Notes: a model not told the origin generated them from the letters alone. A DNA stretch of 64,000 nucleotides from Lumbricus rubellus (GCA_945859605.1 OX243827.1:29273141-29337140), one strand, 5' to 3'; positions 19,279 to 34,200 are shown, counted from the first letter of the stretch. A program made the numbers and translations.

Positions 19279-22115
19279 GTAAGTCATGCAATATAAAATA
19301 TTTAAAATAAGCTTAGCATTATAGAAATCTAAAGAATAGGCTTGTTTACGATTGTGAAATCATTCATAGCTCTTTTTTCAACTGACCAATTGCAAGGTTT
19401 TTTTATTCCTCTCATAGAACGGAATACGGAAGTGGCGTGTTATAGCCTAAGTGTAGCCTAATTTCTGTTGATATTGGTCACTTAAATTGGATCCTATAGA
19501 TTGTTTCCTAGAATGTTAGTGACAACTGGCTAAAGTAGAACATTGTAGCAATTTGGTCTCCTCCGTTTTTTATAAATCGTAAGAAGTCTATTCTTTTCTC
19601 ACGCACGATCGCGCACATTGTCAAGCCGCAATTGCATTACAACGGTTACAGAATAATTTTGATAGAATAGAAGATTGTTTTTTAATCGTTATCAGGTCAA
19701 TATCCAGAAGGTCAATCCACTAAAAGTTGATTCTTGTGTCGCTTCTAAAGATGCATGAAACTAACGAGGCAGCTAATTATTTCAATAGTTATGTGAGGTG
19801 TCCTCAATAATAATATTATTATTTTGAGCATTGTGTTTGTTTTAGTGCGACTGCCTCCATCGATTACGGAAAATCCAGAGAGGGAAGTTATCTTCAGAGA
19901 GTATCACAATATCACACTGACATGCAAAGCTACAGGAACACAGCCCATAACGTAGGCCTAAATGATTTTTCGTTTAATTGTGTTTGTAGACATCAGACAA
20001 AGCTTGATATTAATTCGAAAGGCAATGATCTGTAAATTTAATTTGACGCAGCTGTTAATTGGCTACTACTGGAACAATAAGCATTTTTGATCGCATTAGA
20101 TGCGCGAATTGTTTATATTTCACTGATGGCACCAAGAAGTCGGAGAAAATCTCTTCATTCTCCAGTATACGTTCAAAAGTCTTTCTGTTGATTTCTATTG
20201 TTCACCCATGTCTGATAAGATAGCAGCCAGTATGACATCATTCTAACCAGCGGCGTAGCTACATGTAGCTTTTTGTCGGCTCGTGTGTAGCGGTCCCGCA
20301 TGGGCCCCCTGTTTGACCTTTTAATGCTGGTATCTTTTCGTTCCTGCAATCACTATCACAAAACTAATCTATGGGATTTACTATTATACCCAACACAATA
20401 ATGTAATACAAATCACTCCGAGGAAAAGCATCTAGATGCTGTAGCTGCAAAAAAGAGACAGAAAAATAATAATATTATTAAAGAGTTATAACTGCAGTGA
20501 TTTCTCTGTAGAATTTGAAATCTATCACGTTTCAGACTTTTCCACTTATTATTAGTTGTCTACTTAAAACAATGTCATGGCATCATAGAGTTTTCATTCT
20601 AGCATTTTTTCAGCACAAAGTTTAAACCATCCATCAATTCCTTTCCATGATTTGCAACTTGCCAAACATGATACCATCATCAATATATCATAGCAGGCCC
20701 TACATAAAAAATAAGTTAGCAATATACTTTGCATGTGCAAATATGGGGCAAATAGCCTACGTTATTCTCCAGAACCCTGATTCACACTTGCTTAATTTGG
20801 TGTCTGTCTGATTTTAGGGTGAGGGCTGAGAACATTTAAGCGCTGTACGAGAATTGTTGAAAAACAACTGTGGATCAGTCTATGATCCACGTGGAGTTGT
20901 GTTGTTAAAAGGTGAAAAGATTTAACTAGGCCTATGTAACAGTAAGAAAGACTAGGGAGGAGGGTTGAACGACCTCAAACCCCGGGCAATTCTCGCTCTG
21001 GTTGAGGGAGATGTCAGTTCACTACCGTTACCATATCCAGCATACGACCGGATTATACACGAGCATGCCTGTGATAAGTATGTAGTTTCTGCGGCGCATC
21101 ATTTAATTGCAATACACGAACGTGACACATAGACGGATATGATCACACCCATCCTAAACGATAGCATAGGCCCGCCTTTGACCTTTGCGTAGGAAAGCGT
21201 GTGAACGAAATGCAAATCGGATGCGGATATATGATTCATTTAATATTATCAACTTAAAACTGCATTATAATTAGACCTACAGTAACTGCTTATTATCGTT
21301 CGCACACATTAGCGTCATCGTGTAATCAAACTTTGACCCTCCTGATTCGAGACGATAAACAAGCTAAAGGGAATTCAGTACAGTCTTTCCTGCAGGCCTG
21401 CCTGGTGCCTGCCTGCCCGCCTGCCCGCCCACCCACATGCCTGCGTGCATGCCCGCCCGCCCGCCAGCTTGCCCATCTGCAACAAAATAATATGAATTAC
21501 TAATTAGGTTAGAACCGTTAGATAATTAGAGGCTAATATATAATTCAACAATCTGTGTGGGCCGCTGGGGTAGAGTGCCCATGTGCTTTGCACTGTTGCA
21601 GTGCACACATTATGCGGACTACGCCACTGATTCTAACTGTCATTATAAAGTCCTTTTGTCTGCTTATGTTCACGATCATCTCAATAGCTTGATTACGCTT
21701 TTCAGGGTCAAAAAGGCGCTATATAAATGTATTCTTATACACCAATTGCATATCTTGACTATCAATCAAATTTGTCTGTCTGTCTCTCCGTCCTTGTGTC
21801 CGTGTGTATGTATGTAGCCTATGTATGTATGTATGTATGTATGTATGTATGTATGTATGTATGTATGTATGTATGTATGTATGTATGTATGTATGTATGT
21901 ATGTATGTATGTATGTATGTATGTATGTATGTATGTATGTATGTATGTATGTATGTATGTAGCCTATGTATGTATGTATGTATGTATGTATGTATGTATG
22001 TATGTATGTATGTATGTATGTATGTATGTATGTATGTATGTATGTATGTATGTATGTATGTATGTATGTATGTATGCTGTCTATCTCCCTCGGTCTATCT
22101 AGCTATCTACATGTA

Positions 22116-22214
<99 letters not shown>

Positions 22215-25200
22215 GACTATCTATCTATCAATGTATCTCGATATTTGGCGATATATTTTCTCCTTGCCTCTGGATGTAGTTCTGCACTCAGTATCGCTCA
22301 CTTATCTCAGAGCACTGGTAAATATTGGTGCAATGCTGTTATAATTTCATTTTAGTTAATCAACAGTTTACAGTTAAGATCACGCGCAGACCAGACCGAC
22401 TGCTGTTACAGTAGTTTGCAAAACATGCCAATCTTTGATATACGGAAATTTATTGGCAAACCCGCATACACATTAAATAATACGTGTAATCTTACCCCGG
22501 CGTTGTCACCCAACAGAGCTGAGTCCATCAGAACAATTATAACAGTTAGGCTTACTGATAATAATTTATTATGCTGGTCCCATGATCTGATCATTTCAGT
22601 TTAAAACGCTGTATTGAATTACAAAAGTTTTCAATACAACTTTTGAATAATTATGTCGTATAGGCCTAATACTTAAGAAATAAGTAGCCTACATTGAAAA
22701 CATCCGACGTATCGCGTCACAATGTTCGCTTATCTTGGTAGAATATACATGTAATATTGCACTCGATTCTTGGATGTTTAGTCCCAACATGATGGGTAAT
22801 CATAAACATAAAAATTAACGCGGCAAGGCTCAGTAAGCATGTCATAGCACCACCCTGTATTGACGAAATATTATATGATAATAAAAATTATGACAAGATG
22901 TTTTTGAGATGCTATGTGAAGTTTGGTTTGCCGAAGATACCAGATATAGGACGGTAACGTTTAGGGGAAGTTTGAGGAACGCGAAGGATTAAACTTCCTT
23001 CGGTCTACTCTTTTTGTCTACTCCTTTGGTCTACTCTTTTGGACAGCCCTCTTGACTACTTCTCTCGTAAATTCGTTCTTACCCTCCGCATGGAGTTTGA
23101 GTGACGCTTTAGAAGTTTTGAGATTTAGGGTCTCTAATTGAAGAATTTCACTTTAGTTTGGAGTTTAAGGGCTGCTCATTATTCAAGCAGGGTGAGAATT
23201 GCCGGCGAGGTTGGGAGTTTCAACCCTCCAGTCTTTTTAGAGCCCCATGGTAAAGTCTGTTTTTCACACCCAAATTCCAAGCGGATAATAGTCCAACCCC
23301 ATTAATGTTTCAACAATTCACACATTGTGTTCAAGACCCAGAGAGCTTCTTTATCAAGTTTTGTCTTTATTTCGTAGACTATAATTGTTACGTCGGCCAG
23401 AACCAAACTAACTATCTTTACACTGTCTTGCCAATGATCTCACATTGCTCACTCGACTAATACTATCTTCTTGTTCAGCTGCATTTCTGAATTCCGGCAG
23501 AACTCCCAATGAAGTACTGCAGCCGCTCATTTGTGGACAGCTAAGTAGCCTAGCTATTAGAAGAGGGCGAATTTTTCAAGTGGGGTTATTTCTTGAAGTT
23601 CAGCAAATTCTCGACTTCTGTACTAAATCTGTTCATTGGAATGAATTCCAAAATGATCTCCAACACCATCATCCTATCTTTCACCTCTTCATCGTCTCTT
23701 ATGCTTTCCACTCATGACTGAAAACTTAATGTTATCCCAATTTTAGTCATGCACGACTACCATCACCGCCAGTAATAATAATACTATTGCCTCAATGGCA
23801 TTAATGCTTTTATTTGTTTAACCTCCAAGAAGCTTGGCGGATTCTGGCATGGACCGGAATGCACAAACTTCTGCAGTCTGTACAGTTGTCAACCGATATG
23901 GTGTATAAGCTTATCGTTGGTGTTTAGGTTGGTCTTTCTGAAGCGGGTTTGTGGGTGCATGGAGGAATTTTGATGCAGTTGCAGTAACTGCTATTGTAGA
24001 TGTGGTAGTTTTAGTAGCTGTAGTAGCAGCAATAGTGGTATTAGTAGCTTAGCACGATTAATAGTAGCCGTGAATTTATGTCAATGATTATAACTAATTC
24101 ATCAAGCGTTATTCCAGATGTTAGTCCTAATAACAAGAATATTATTTATGGTCCAGGCTAATCAGCGCAGAACAGTCAACTGCATCTAAGAAAAATCGTA
24201 TTCGGTGTTTGCAGATTTGAATGGAGACAGAACGGTAAACTCCATAGCATGACCAATTCAACATTTATATTAGGCCTACATGGGGATTACATCGGAGATT
24301 TAACGATAGCCAATGCAACAATTCGCGACGACGGCTTCTACCAATGTCTTGCTTCGAATGAGTATGGCACGGCTCTTTCAACGGTGGCGTTTCTACATGA
24401 CGCCTCGCCAAGCTATGCTAATATTACAGTTCAAGAGGGTCAGCCGTTTGTCATTCCGGCTGCAAGAAGAAACGGTTTTCCAACGTCGAAATGCAACTGG
24501 ACAACTACTGTAACAGGCTCGACATACGGATTATCGCGGAGGGTGCGCGATACATGGAACGGTAATGATCACCTCGATAATGAGAATATAAAGCAGGTTC
24601 TTTTGAGATTCTTTAATAAAAACATATAAATATAAACTGATAGACCTAGGCTACATTATTTTGCTGATGCAAGTAATGCAGGTCACTTGCGGGTTTGTGT
24701 GTGCATGGATTTCCTTCTTGCCTGACTTCCATAATTATGTGACACAATCAACTCTTTGAAATGTGGACAAGAAATACCGTAATCTAAGATAAAGAATTAG
24801 GCCTACTATTTGGACTAACTAATCTGAATAATCGCAATTATTGCCATAATAAACATGCTGAACAATTGATGGAATCCATTATGAAGCCTGCCAGTGCCGA
24901 ACAGGAGCAGAATTAGAAACCAAACATGCGTTAATATGGGGACATAGATCTAATAAACATTAATTATCTTGCTTCAGCTTAAAGAGATTTTCTGGCTCAG
25001 CACCATTGTATCAGGCAAGTTTTCAAAGGTTCTTATTCATGTAGTCGCGCAGCTGAAACAGAAATGCAGCTGCAGTATGCCAGGTAATTGTTAGGAGTTC
25101 AAATGCGGTCCCTGCCAGCATGCATACATTGAACCTAGTTAGGAACATTATTTCCACAGAGCAGCCACATAGAGACCGTATGAATCCCACCGAACTCCCA

Positions 25201-28200
25201 TGTGTGGAAATCCTGGCACGGTGATTGATGAACAAATTAATTTTAGCTTCATCTCTCTCAGCATTTGTGTTGTAATTTATTTCGAGGAAAATTCTCTATA
25301 ATTGCTGACCAGTTTAATTTTACTTCGTTCAGGGGATCTTCACTTTGCCTATGCTCTAAAAGCGGACGAACTCAATGGAAGTTTCTACAAGAGCACAGTC
25401 TACAATGCAACTAATAACGCAATGTTGGGCGAGCGTTACACGAGAGTAATGGTGACATCAAGTAATGCAAAAATTGTCGACTAAGCATTTTTTTAATTAG
25501 TTGAGATTGTAAAATGATCCAATGTCTATAACGATATAATTATAAGGTTGATTATGCTGTGAAGGAAATGACATGGAAACGGGAAAGAGGAGAGTCCGTG
25601 TGCAAGAAGTGCCCTTGAAGACCGAAAGACCAAAGTGGAAAATGAGTAATTACGTAGAAGACCGTTCCAAACGGAAAGAATAACTACAGCAAACGCCCGA
25701 TGATGAGTGGTCCGAGTCCTGTTATCGCAGAGATCAAGACTAAGCTTACTAGAAAAACGCCGTGACCTATAGATGAAGATGCAGAAAACAGCTTTTGCAT
25801 ATAATAGTTTGAGAGGAATTTAGAGGCATTTCCCAGCTGTGCTTGGCAGACTAGAAAGAGAATATTATTGTATTGTTTGATGAGTGCTGCAGCAGCGATG
25901 GTTTGTAAACTGAATGTCATGAATTAGCCTACGGTACTAGTCTTGTAAAGCGACTGTAACAGTTGTTGAAACCAACCGTTATAAACAATTGAAGCAACGC
26001 TGTTTAACAGATTCCGGGTCTACGCCAGATTTTCCTCCGAACATTACGTACTTTGCGAAGAAGCAAGAAGTTACTCTCATTGGAGGCACGCTAGAACTAA
26101 AGTGCTTCTTTTCAGGAAAGTACGGTAGTCTTTTACTCTACTGCGTGTACTGAATATTCTTAAAATGAATTATCTTTGACTCTCTGTATTCGGAATAAAA
26201 ATCAAATAGTAACAGGCAACTCTGGAGTTTGGAATCACTATGAGAAATTTCGGTTAATTTGGAATCGGTATTATATTAAAGTCTCTGAGGTCAGTTGACT
26301 TGGAAGAAATCATGAATACTGATTTGCCTGTTTAAATTTTAAAAAGTAGGCCTAAGCTTATTGCTTGTCTATCATGCAATAGTAAAAATAAGTGCTGCTT
26401 AAACGTGATATTTTGGCATGCAAATTAATATTGTAGCTGTAGGCCTATTATTATTCTCGAAGAAAAAAATCATCCGGGCAGCGTTTAGCGTGATTGAAAT
26501 TGTAGCTGTAGCATATATTGCGAGACATTTAGGCTACCCTTCCTTTAGACTTCCTTCGGAATAGGTATCAATTGCGAATAATTTTATACAAGTTTAGAAA
26601 GCATAATTATAAATGAGCTGTTCTTATCAAAGGATTAGCTTATGTGAGAGAAAACTATTTTAACATATGGCATAATAACTGAAGATGTCTTCGTCTGTAC
26701 GAAAACATCTTTCAGTGTTGTCATCTCAAAATCTTCACCACAATGTCAAATTGGGTATCCACTATCCAGAATTTATGTTGAGGTGATGTATGTGTATTCC
26801 CTTAACAGACTACTCAATCACACGCGATGAATTCATGGCAATAATTTTTTCTTGCAATGTGCAGCTTCTTCTTCAGTTCTGCAGTGTTTCTCTTTCAGTC
26901 CGTTGCCTGATATAACTTGGTCAAGGTCAAGGCCAGAGCTTGGATTGCCCTCTGGACGGCATGAAATTCCTAGTAGTTCACACTACAACACATTGCTCAA
27001 AATTTATAATTCAACTAAATCTGATGAAGAGGAATACGTCTGCACCGCTAACAATACCATGGGAACTGCTAACCACACTTTTAATATTCGTGATGAAGGT
27101 ATGTCTAAATCTTGATATGCCTCCCTTACTATTAGGACTGCGTAAATTGTAGTACTATTATGTATTGTATTGTATACGCACTTGTTATAGAGCCCCTTTC
27201 AGGCTCTCTCTACTCAAAGACGCTCCCGAATGCAACTCGGACACTGCATCAAAACGCTGAGCACTTGCGAGTGAAGGACTTGCCCAAGGTCCCCTCGCAG
27301 CGCCTTGAGGTGGATTCGAACCTGCAACCCTTCGGCTCAAGGCGACGAACATGCCAACTACACCAACGCCCTCCTCAAATGATGCTCAATCAATAAAACT
27401 ACACGCATATATCTTCTTTACACAGAAATGGTGAAAGATGATGTATTATTCCTGATAATGACTGATGGATCTATAATTATTATTTGTTGTATTGAGTTTT
27501 TGGTGACAAACCTCAGAAATGATAAAGAAAATAATAACAATTCAATCAACTGGGTGGAAGTCAGAAAGAGGGACAATGGTCGAGTAGACTATTTGTAAAA
27601 TGCTCGAGAAATGTAATTTCTTTCGTCCTTAATCGGGAGTTCAAAACTGTGAGGACGAAGATTATACGGCCTATAATTAATTGACTCTCGGTGGGAAATG
27701 TTAATGCTCACAGCATTTTGCCCCTTGCTGCCCTTCTAAATTAAATAGACAACAAATTGGGCACCTATAACCACGAGATAGGCCTATTATCATAGTAAGA
27801 TAAATGGAGATGAAAGAAAACGCACTATGTATAATAGATTTCTGTTTTCTTATCCTTCCATGTTATTTTATACTACTGCTTGTCTTTTTCAAATTTCCCT
27901 GTTTTTTGTTTGTTTTCAGCAGTGCCTATCTTCAAAGGAAAGTCTGATAGTCCATACAATGTCAATGTAACAGAAGGTGATTCCATTACCTTCAACTGCT
28001 CCGCTTTTGCCAAACCACCGCCAACTGTTGTATGGCTTCGGAATGGAAAACCGATGAATGGTAATAAAAAACTAAACAGGCAGTGTTTTATTTAAGCTTA
28101 TAATTATTTAAATTATTTAATTCTTCGTTTGCTAATCTGACATCGTAATCTCAAACGAAATCTTCAAACTGCTAGTACAATTCATTTGATCTTCTGCCTT

Positions 28201-31200
28201 TCAAGCCTTCTCATCCTCACCGGTTAGGCCTATGCCTCTTTCTGGTGTCTCTTGTAACCAAATTTAAGAGTTTTCGCAGCACGCAACCACCTGTCTGCCA
28301 CCAAAGCTACACTATTATCACGTCCTTCTCCAGCATCTGATGCGCTAGACATACACACTCTTCGAGCCCTATTCCATTTATGGAATCAGGCAGACTGCAT
28401 CATCTCCAATTCATCATCTCTAATATATTGGGGGGGACTGGACACAGAGAGGTTACGTGTGAACTCCACAGTGGACCGCATGGCCAGCAGTTTAGCAGGT
28501 TAACAGAGAACTATTGAAATCTTGGTGCAAGGAGGATGTATGTCAAATAGATGCTCTTTGTAATCTGCTGGTGTTCCATGTACGATGTTGGGGTTCAACT
28601 GTGGAAGGAGATGCGAGAATAACCATTATTAAGCCAGTGAACTATGAAAAACAACTGCTATTATGTTTTAGTAGCAGTCTACTTAGAAGTTTTTTCTAAA
28701 TATAACTGCGAAAACCATCGAGAATGATAAAAACATGCCTTGACAACTGAAAAAAGGAACAAAAACACCAGACACAAGATGCTACGATGATTTATAAGAA
28801 TTTCCTAGCCTCAAGACGCCATTTTGAAAAAGCCGCCATTTTTAATTCTAAGGGAAATTCTGGATGGCTCCCCTTCTTAAAATGTTATCTTAGGTCCCAA
28901 CTACAGCTGTGCCAAGCGGCGACTCGTGTTCAAAAAGTGCAGTTTACTATCCATAATCTGACTTGTACCGCTTAGACTATTCAGATTTATATCGTTTCAG
29001 TAGTAATTAAAAGCGACGTGGTTATGTTATTGTAGTCTCCAATCCTCCCGCAAGATATGTGTTCAGCAACGACAACAGAAGTCTGACGATCAGATACGTT
29101 TGTCGAGACTGCGTCGACAGTGACCGTCAAACGGATCTGATGGTTATTCAATGCAATGCAAGCAACGTTCACGGATACGCATTTGGTCAAGGATATCTGA
29201 ACGTCCTCAGTAAGTTAAATATTAAATGCATATTAAATAGTAAATAATAAATACATATTTTGAAGGAAGCACATAACGATAGCTGTTCCATCATTTATTT
29301 ATAAGCTTTCCAAAGACGTGCGATAGTGTGGTAGCCTGAAAGGTCAACACATTAGAAATTTACCTTAGTTACTCATGTAGGCCTATCCGCAGCCGTTCTT
29401 TCCTCTGCACTGTAGGCTATAACCAGAAGAATTTGCGCATTCTGCTATAATAGTACGTACTTACTGCAATATTCAATTCACTGCTTGCACTTCAGAGAAG
29501 TACTGCGATGAAGAAGTAAGTCTACACCCAATGGTCTGTAATCGCACAGGAGCTGGTGACGAAGTTTCTCCGCCATGTTCAGGCAACACCACGGGTGGGT
29601 AACTCCTATAATCATACCTTAATACAAAATATTCTCCAAATTTAGATCAATGGTCTGTTATTGCTATCCCTAAATCTATCCACCGGATAATTCTATCTGC
29701 CAAAGGCCTACTGTACTCTACCCTTTGACGCTTTCTACTCGGTGGATGGACAACATAAGAGAAGATCTGGAAGAAAGGAACATGGATATGAGGAATGCCA
29801 TGGATATCATCAAGGTGGAGACGCCATGTAAAGGCCTCATCGTCGGTGCGGCCGGACGGAGGTGAGCAATGATGATGATGATGACTCGGTCAAATAATAA
29901 GCGGCGAAAAATAGTCTAATTCATTTACTGTTTGTCTGGTGATTGATTGACACTCATATTATAGCAGACCATTTTGTACCATCTACGGACGTACAATCAG
30001 ACTTTGATATATAAAATTTCAGCATTATTATTGATATGATATTCTAGAATTGTGTCCAAGAAAGTGTCTACTGAATGCTACCTTGTCTCAGACGAACTTA
30101 AACGGTTGCGTTGACAAGGAATTCATCGATTTATTCGAAATGGTAAATACTCGACTACGTCGTCGTTTATATAATATAATCACACCATGGTTTATCACCG
30201 ATTTAATCAAGATAGGATACATGATATCGCATGCACTGACGTGCTTCTATAATATAACTGCGTAATGGTGGGTTGATGAAACTGCAATGTATGAACGTAT
30301 GCCTATAGAAGACTAGCATACATTTGAGCAGTGGCGTAGCAAGAAATTTCTGATGAGGGTTTTATGTCCGGATGCTTGTTTTTTCTTATATAATTGGAAA
30401 ATAACTTTTTAAAAGCGTTTTCCTAAGCCAATGGGGTTCAGCCCCCAAACCCACCCTTGCCTACGCCACTGCATCTGAGTAAAGTCTGTTGGAGAAGCGC
30501 TGCGTAAATTATCGTAATGAGTAATGACGGGATCAAGTCAAGAGTTTGCAGCGAAAATTATATTTAATATTGACCGTCCAACTCATGCAGCGTCAAAGCA
30601 AAAGAAAGCATTGAGATTCGTAGTTCTGCTCTGATGCGTTGAACATAACATTGGACTACCACAATGACATTGAGAATTTTAAGCCTGCCCCCAAAACAGC
30701 TGATAATCAAAACACAGGCTACCTTATGCATAAACTTGCAGTAATTCTACTTTACATACTGGTCTGTACAAATAATTCTATTGAAGGTTATTAACCTGAA
30801 CAGAGATGATTTGAACCAGAATGTAGTTGCTGAGGTAGCCAGTATACTATCAACCTTGACCAACAAGAGCGAAGGTCTGAATCCAGGAAATCTCAATGCC
30901 TCCGTCATGGTCATGAAGCAATTTTCTGGTCTGCTACGCGATAGCAACATCACCCTAAACGAAATGGTGCTTCAGGTAAGACTTGCATAATGTCAGCTTG
31001 CAATCGATTCGTGAGCAAACATTCTAAAAACACATTCTTAAACCGTGCGTCTTTAGATCCCTAGATAGCCTTAAAATTATTGTGTGCATGGCTCTGTGAG
31101 CTACTCAAATGTGCTCATTGCTTTAAGTAGGCCTGTCTCAACACTTACATACATAGTAGGCTACAGGATTATTTGCATGCATGCATACATACATACACAC

Positions 31201-34200
31201 ACACTTGCACGCATACATAGATAAATAAATAAATACATACATACATAAAATTAATTCATAAATACATACATACATTACATGCATACATACATACATACAC
31301 CGTGAGTCAAAAAAACTAAGCCAAATTGTTTTGCATATATCTTTAATGCGTGATAACATATCATGCTAAAATTTTCCAAATATCTAGAGAAGTGGACCAA
31401 GAATATAATTCCAAAATTTCAAGAGATAAACTTGAACGGATGAAAAGATATGAATCTTTCAACTTCATATGCCAAAATTGCAGTTTACAAGCAATTTTCT
31501 GCCAGATTCAGTAAAAAGTAAGCTACACTGTTTTTCTTATATCTCCAATACCTGATAATTAATCATACCAAATATTTCCAGATATTTAGAGGATTCAACC
31601 AAGAATAGGATTCCAAAATATCTTGTCATAAATTTGAACGAATAGAAAGATATAAATATTTAAACGTCATCTCTAGAAATGTCTGTTTTTAGCAAGTCTG
31701 CTACGGTGTTCGTTGCGGTTTCGATGCTTGATAGTTCCCAGTTTTGGTCTTCAGAGATCCTGGAGTAAAATTAACGAAGTATATTATCGCAATATTCTGC
31801 TGTCACCACATCTTCCAACTGTTATCAGAAATCTATAGCACCAGAAGGCTGTTTTCTTTTTCAACAGAACAGCGCCAGCCCACAGAGCCAAGGAAACCAT
31901 CAAAATGCTGATAAGAGAGACGCCAGACTTAATTTCTCCCACATTATGGCCTCCGAACAGCCCATATTTGAATCCTGTCGACTATAAAGTGTGGATCGTG
32001 ATGCAAGACCGAGTCTACCAGACAAAAATCCATGATATAAACAATCTGAAGCAACCAACGCCTGTTGGAAGTGTTGGAAGGCCTGGACCAGAGGATAATT
32101 GACGATGCTGTTGCGTAATGCATGGCGATAGAGCTTCCTGGCTTGCGTGTAAGCAGGAGGAGGACATTTTAAGCATCTTAATTAATCAAATAATCATACC
32201 AAACTGTTGGGGTCATATTGTTAGTTCAGTTCTCTACATATCTGGAAAATTTTAGAATGATTAATCATCAGGCATTAGAGATATAAGAAAACATTTCATT
32301 GAATCTGACAGAAAATTGCTTGTAAACTGAAATTTCGGCATATGAAGTTTAAATATTCATATCTTTTTATCCGTTCAACTTTATCTCATGAAATTTTGGA
32401 ATCTTATTCTTGGTCCACTTCTCTAAATATTTGGAAATTTTTTATCGTGATATGTTATCAGACATTAGAGATATATGAAAAACAATTTGGCTTAGTTTTT
32501 TTTTACTCACGGTGTACATACGTACATACGTACATACGTACATACGTACATACGTACATACGTACATACATCGAACTGTAATAGACCAACATAAACTTAT
32601 AGTTATTTTTTCACAATTAAATGCATAGCACTTAGAAACAGAAATAAGCATATTTTTCTTTTGTGTTTGGGTGATGCAGTCGCTTGTTCAAGTGATCAGC
32701 AACGTTCTGCAACCGAACAACGCCGCATCATGGAAAGAACTCGAGAAGGTAAATCGAAACGAACTATTCAGCCAACGCGATGACAAACCAAGATAATTTT
32801 GCTTAATAATTATATTATTTCTATTTCTTCAATGCTAATTTGATTAACCCATATGTGGCTAGCGTCAGTTTAAACTGACACACAGAAAGTGGCGGTTTTT
32901 TTGCTTTTAAGTTGCATTTTCTGTTATTAATCATTTTTAGTTGCTATTCTAAGACCTGTGTGATTATCTTTGTGGATTTATTTCAGTTGTTTTTAGCAGG
33001 CGTACTTAGCAAAAAAATATTTTTCTTGATAAATCGAAATATTTAAATATGCATTGTTCAAAAAACAAAAAATAAATAATATCAACTCATATTTTAATAA
33101 TATGGTAATGCAAAACTTCACCACAAGCATCCTAAAGGTGGTTATGATGACTATTTAAAAAAATAATTTAAGTACTGAAAAATATTAGAATTTTCATACC
33201 GTCAGTTTAAACTGACGCTAGCCACATAAGGGGTGGGGTTTTTCCCAGTCATATCCACTACCGTATGTCCTTCATTGCGTAAACATACTTTTATGTCAGA
33301 TTGTGAAGCTGAATGCATGTATGTATGTATGTATGTATGTATGTATTTATGCATGCATGTATGTATGTATGTATGTATGTATGTATGTATGTATGTATGT
33401 ATGTATGTATGTATGTATGTATGTATGTATGTATGTATGTATGTATGTATGTATGTATGTATGTATGTATGTATGTATGTATGTATGTGTGAGGGCGTGG
33501 CTGACGCAGCTTGCAGTGTCAGGTAAGGCCTACAAGGCAAGGACTGTGAAACAGGGAAGAAATTATTACCTAAAAAGGAGATATTAATTACAATTTGAGG
33601 GAAGCAAGCAAGCAGGCAGAAAGAGAATGACGTAAGGAGAAAACCCAGTAGAGGAAAACCCAAGGACGGGTGTGTTAGCTGCCAGAGCGAGCAAGGGAGT
33701 AGCAAGAGGGCGGGCAGCCTGGAGTCGCACAGGCGGACTGCAGTCGCACTGCGGCCTGGAGCAGCACGGGCGTGGTTGCCTTGGACGGCCACAGGCAGAG
33801 CCGTAAAGGGGAAGGGGTAGATTAGGGAACGAGTGAAAATTGCAGAGCAAGAACCGAGAGTGGAGAAGAGCATAGAATCACAATCTAGAAAGAGACAGAC
33901 AGGCAAGAAGACAGAGACAGAAAGTCAGACAGACTAAGAGTTAGGGTAGTTTGGATGTCAACACCAAGACGAGAGAAAATCTAATTGGATTTAGATGTAG
34001 AACACACTTAAATATATTCTTTAAATATAAGTATGACGTAGTGGGCGTGTGGTTTTGTCGTGGTTAACTGAGTTACCCACACAGACAGAGAGACAGACTC
34101 GCGCACTCCATACACATAGGGATAGACAGACAAGAGACAGACTTAGACAGACATAGACAGAAAATGAATAATACGCATAGTACTTTTAAGTAAAACTTAT

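Larger units (their letters stand above)
19952..24214 (+). other. Gene B intron 2 (4.3 kb)
   Basis: Contains the 1.38-kb hAT-like element and the long ATGT/CTGT microsatellites. From about 22260 to 24214 I find no element or gene. Confidence 0.6.

Noticed and set aside
21806..22215. Regular repeats that might suggest a CRISPR array
   Set aside because: Perfect tetranucleotide units with no spacers, in a eukaryotic intron.
21727..22344. Long frames made of Tyr-Val-Cys-Met repeats (also at 33233-33587 and 41681-42100)
   Set aside because: They are translations of ATGT/ACAT microsatellites, open in several frames by composition alone.
23445..23717. 90-codon plus-strand frame in gene B intron 2
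   Set aside because: No domain and no fitting splice sites.
25684..25920. Hydrophobic minus-strand frame, with another at 25023-25235
   Set aside because: Resemblance to transporter helices is vague; no splice-compatible continuation or motif. Could be an antisense pseudogene, but I cannot support it.
28290..28502. Open frame without ATG (contains [13 protein letters not shown])
   Set aside because: About 85 codons open in intron 7 of gene B, but it is not in phase with flanking Ig exons and no family is recognised; possibly a decayed retroelement.
33202..33906. 234-codon minus-strand frame, with a related one at 39753-40238
   Set aside because: Covers the microsatellite and the LTR antisense strand; no protein motif, and the 18-bp LTR indel and repeat content explain its openness.
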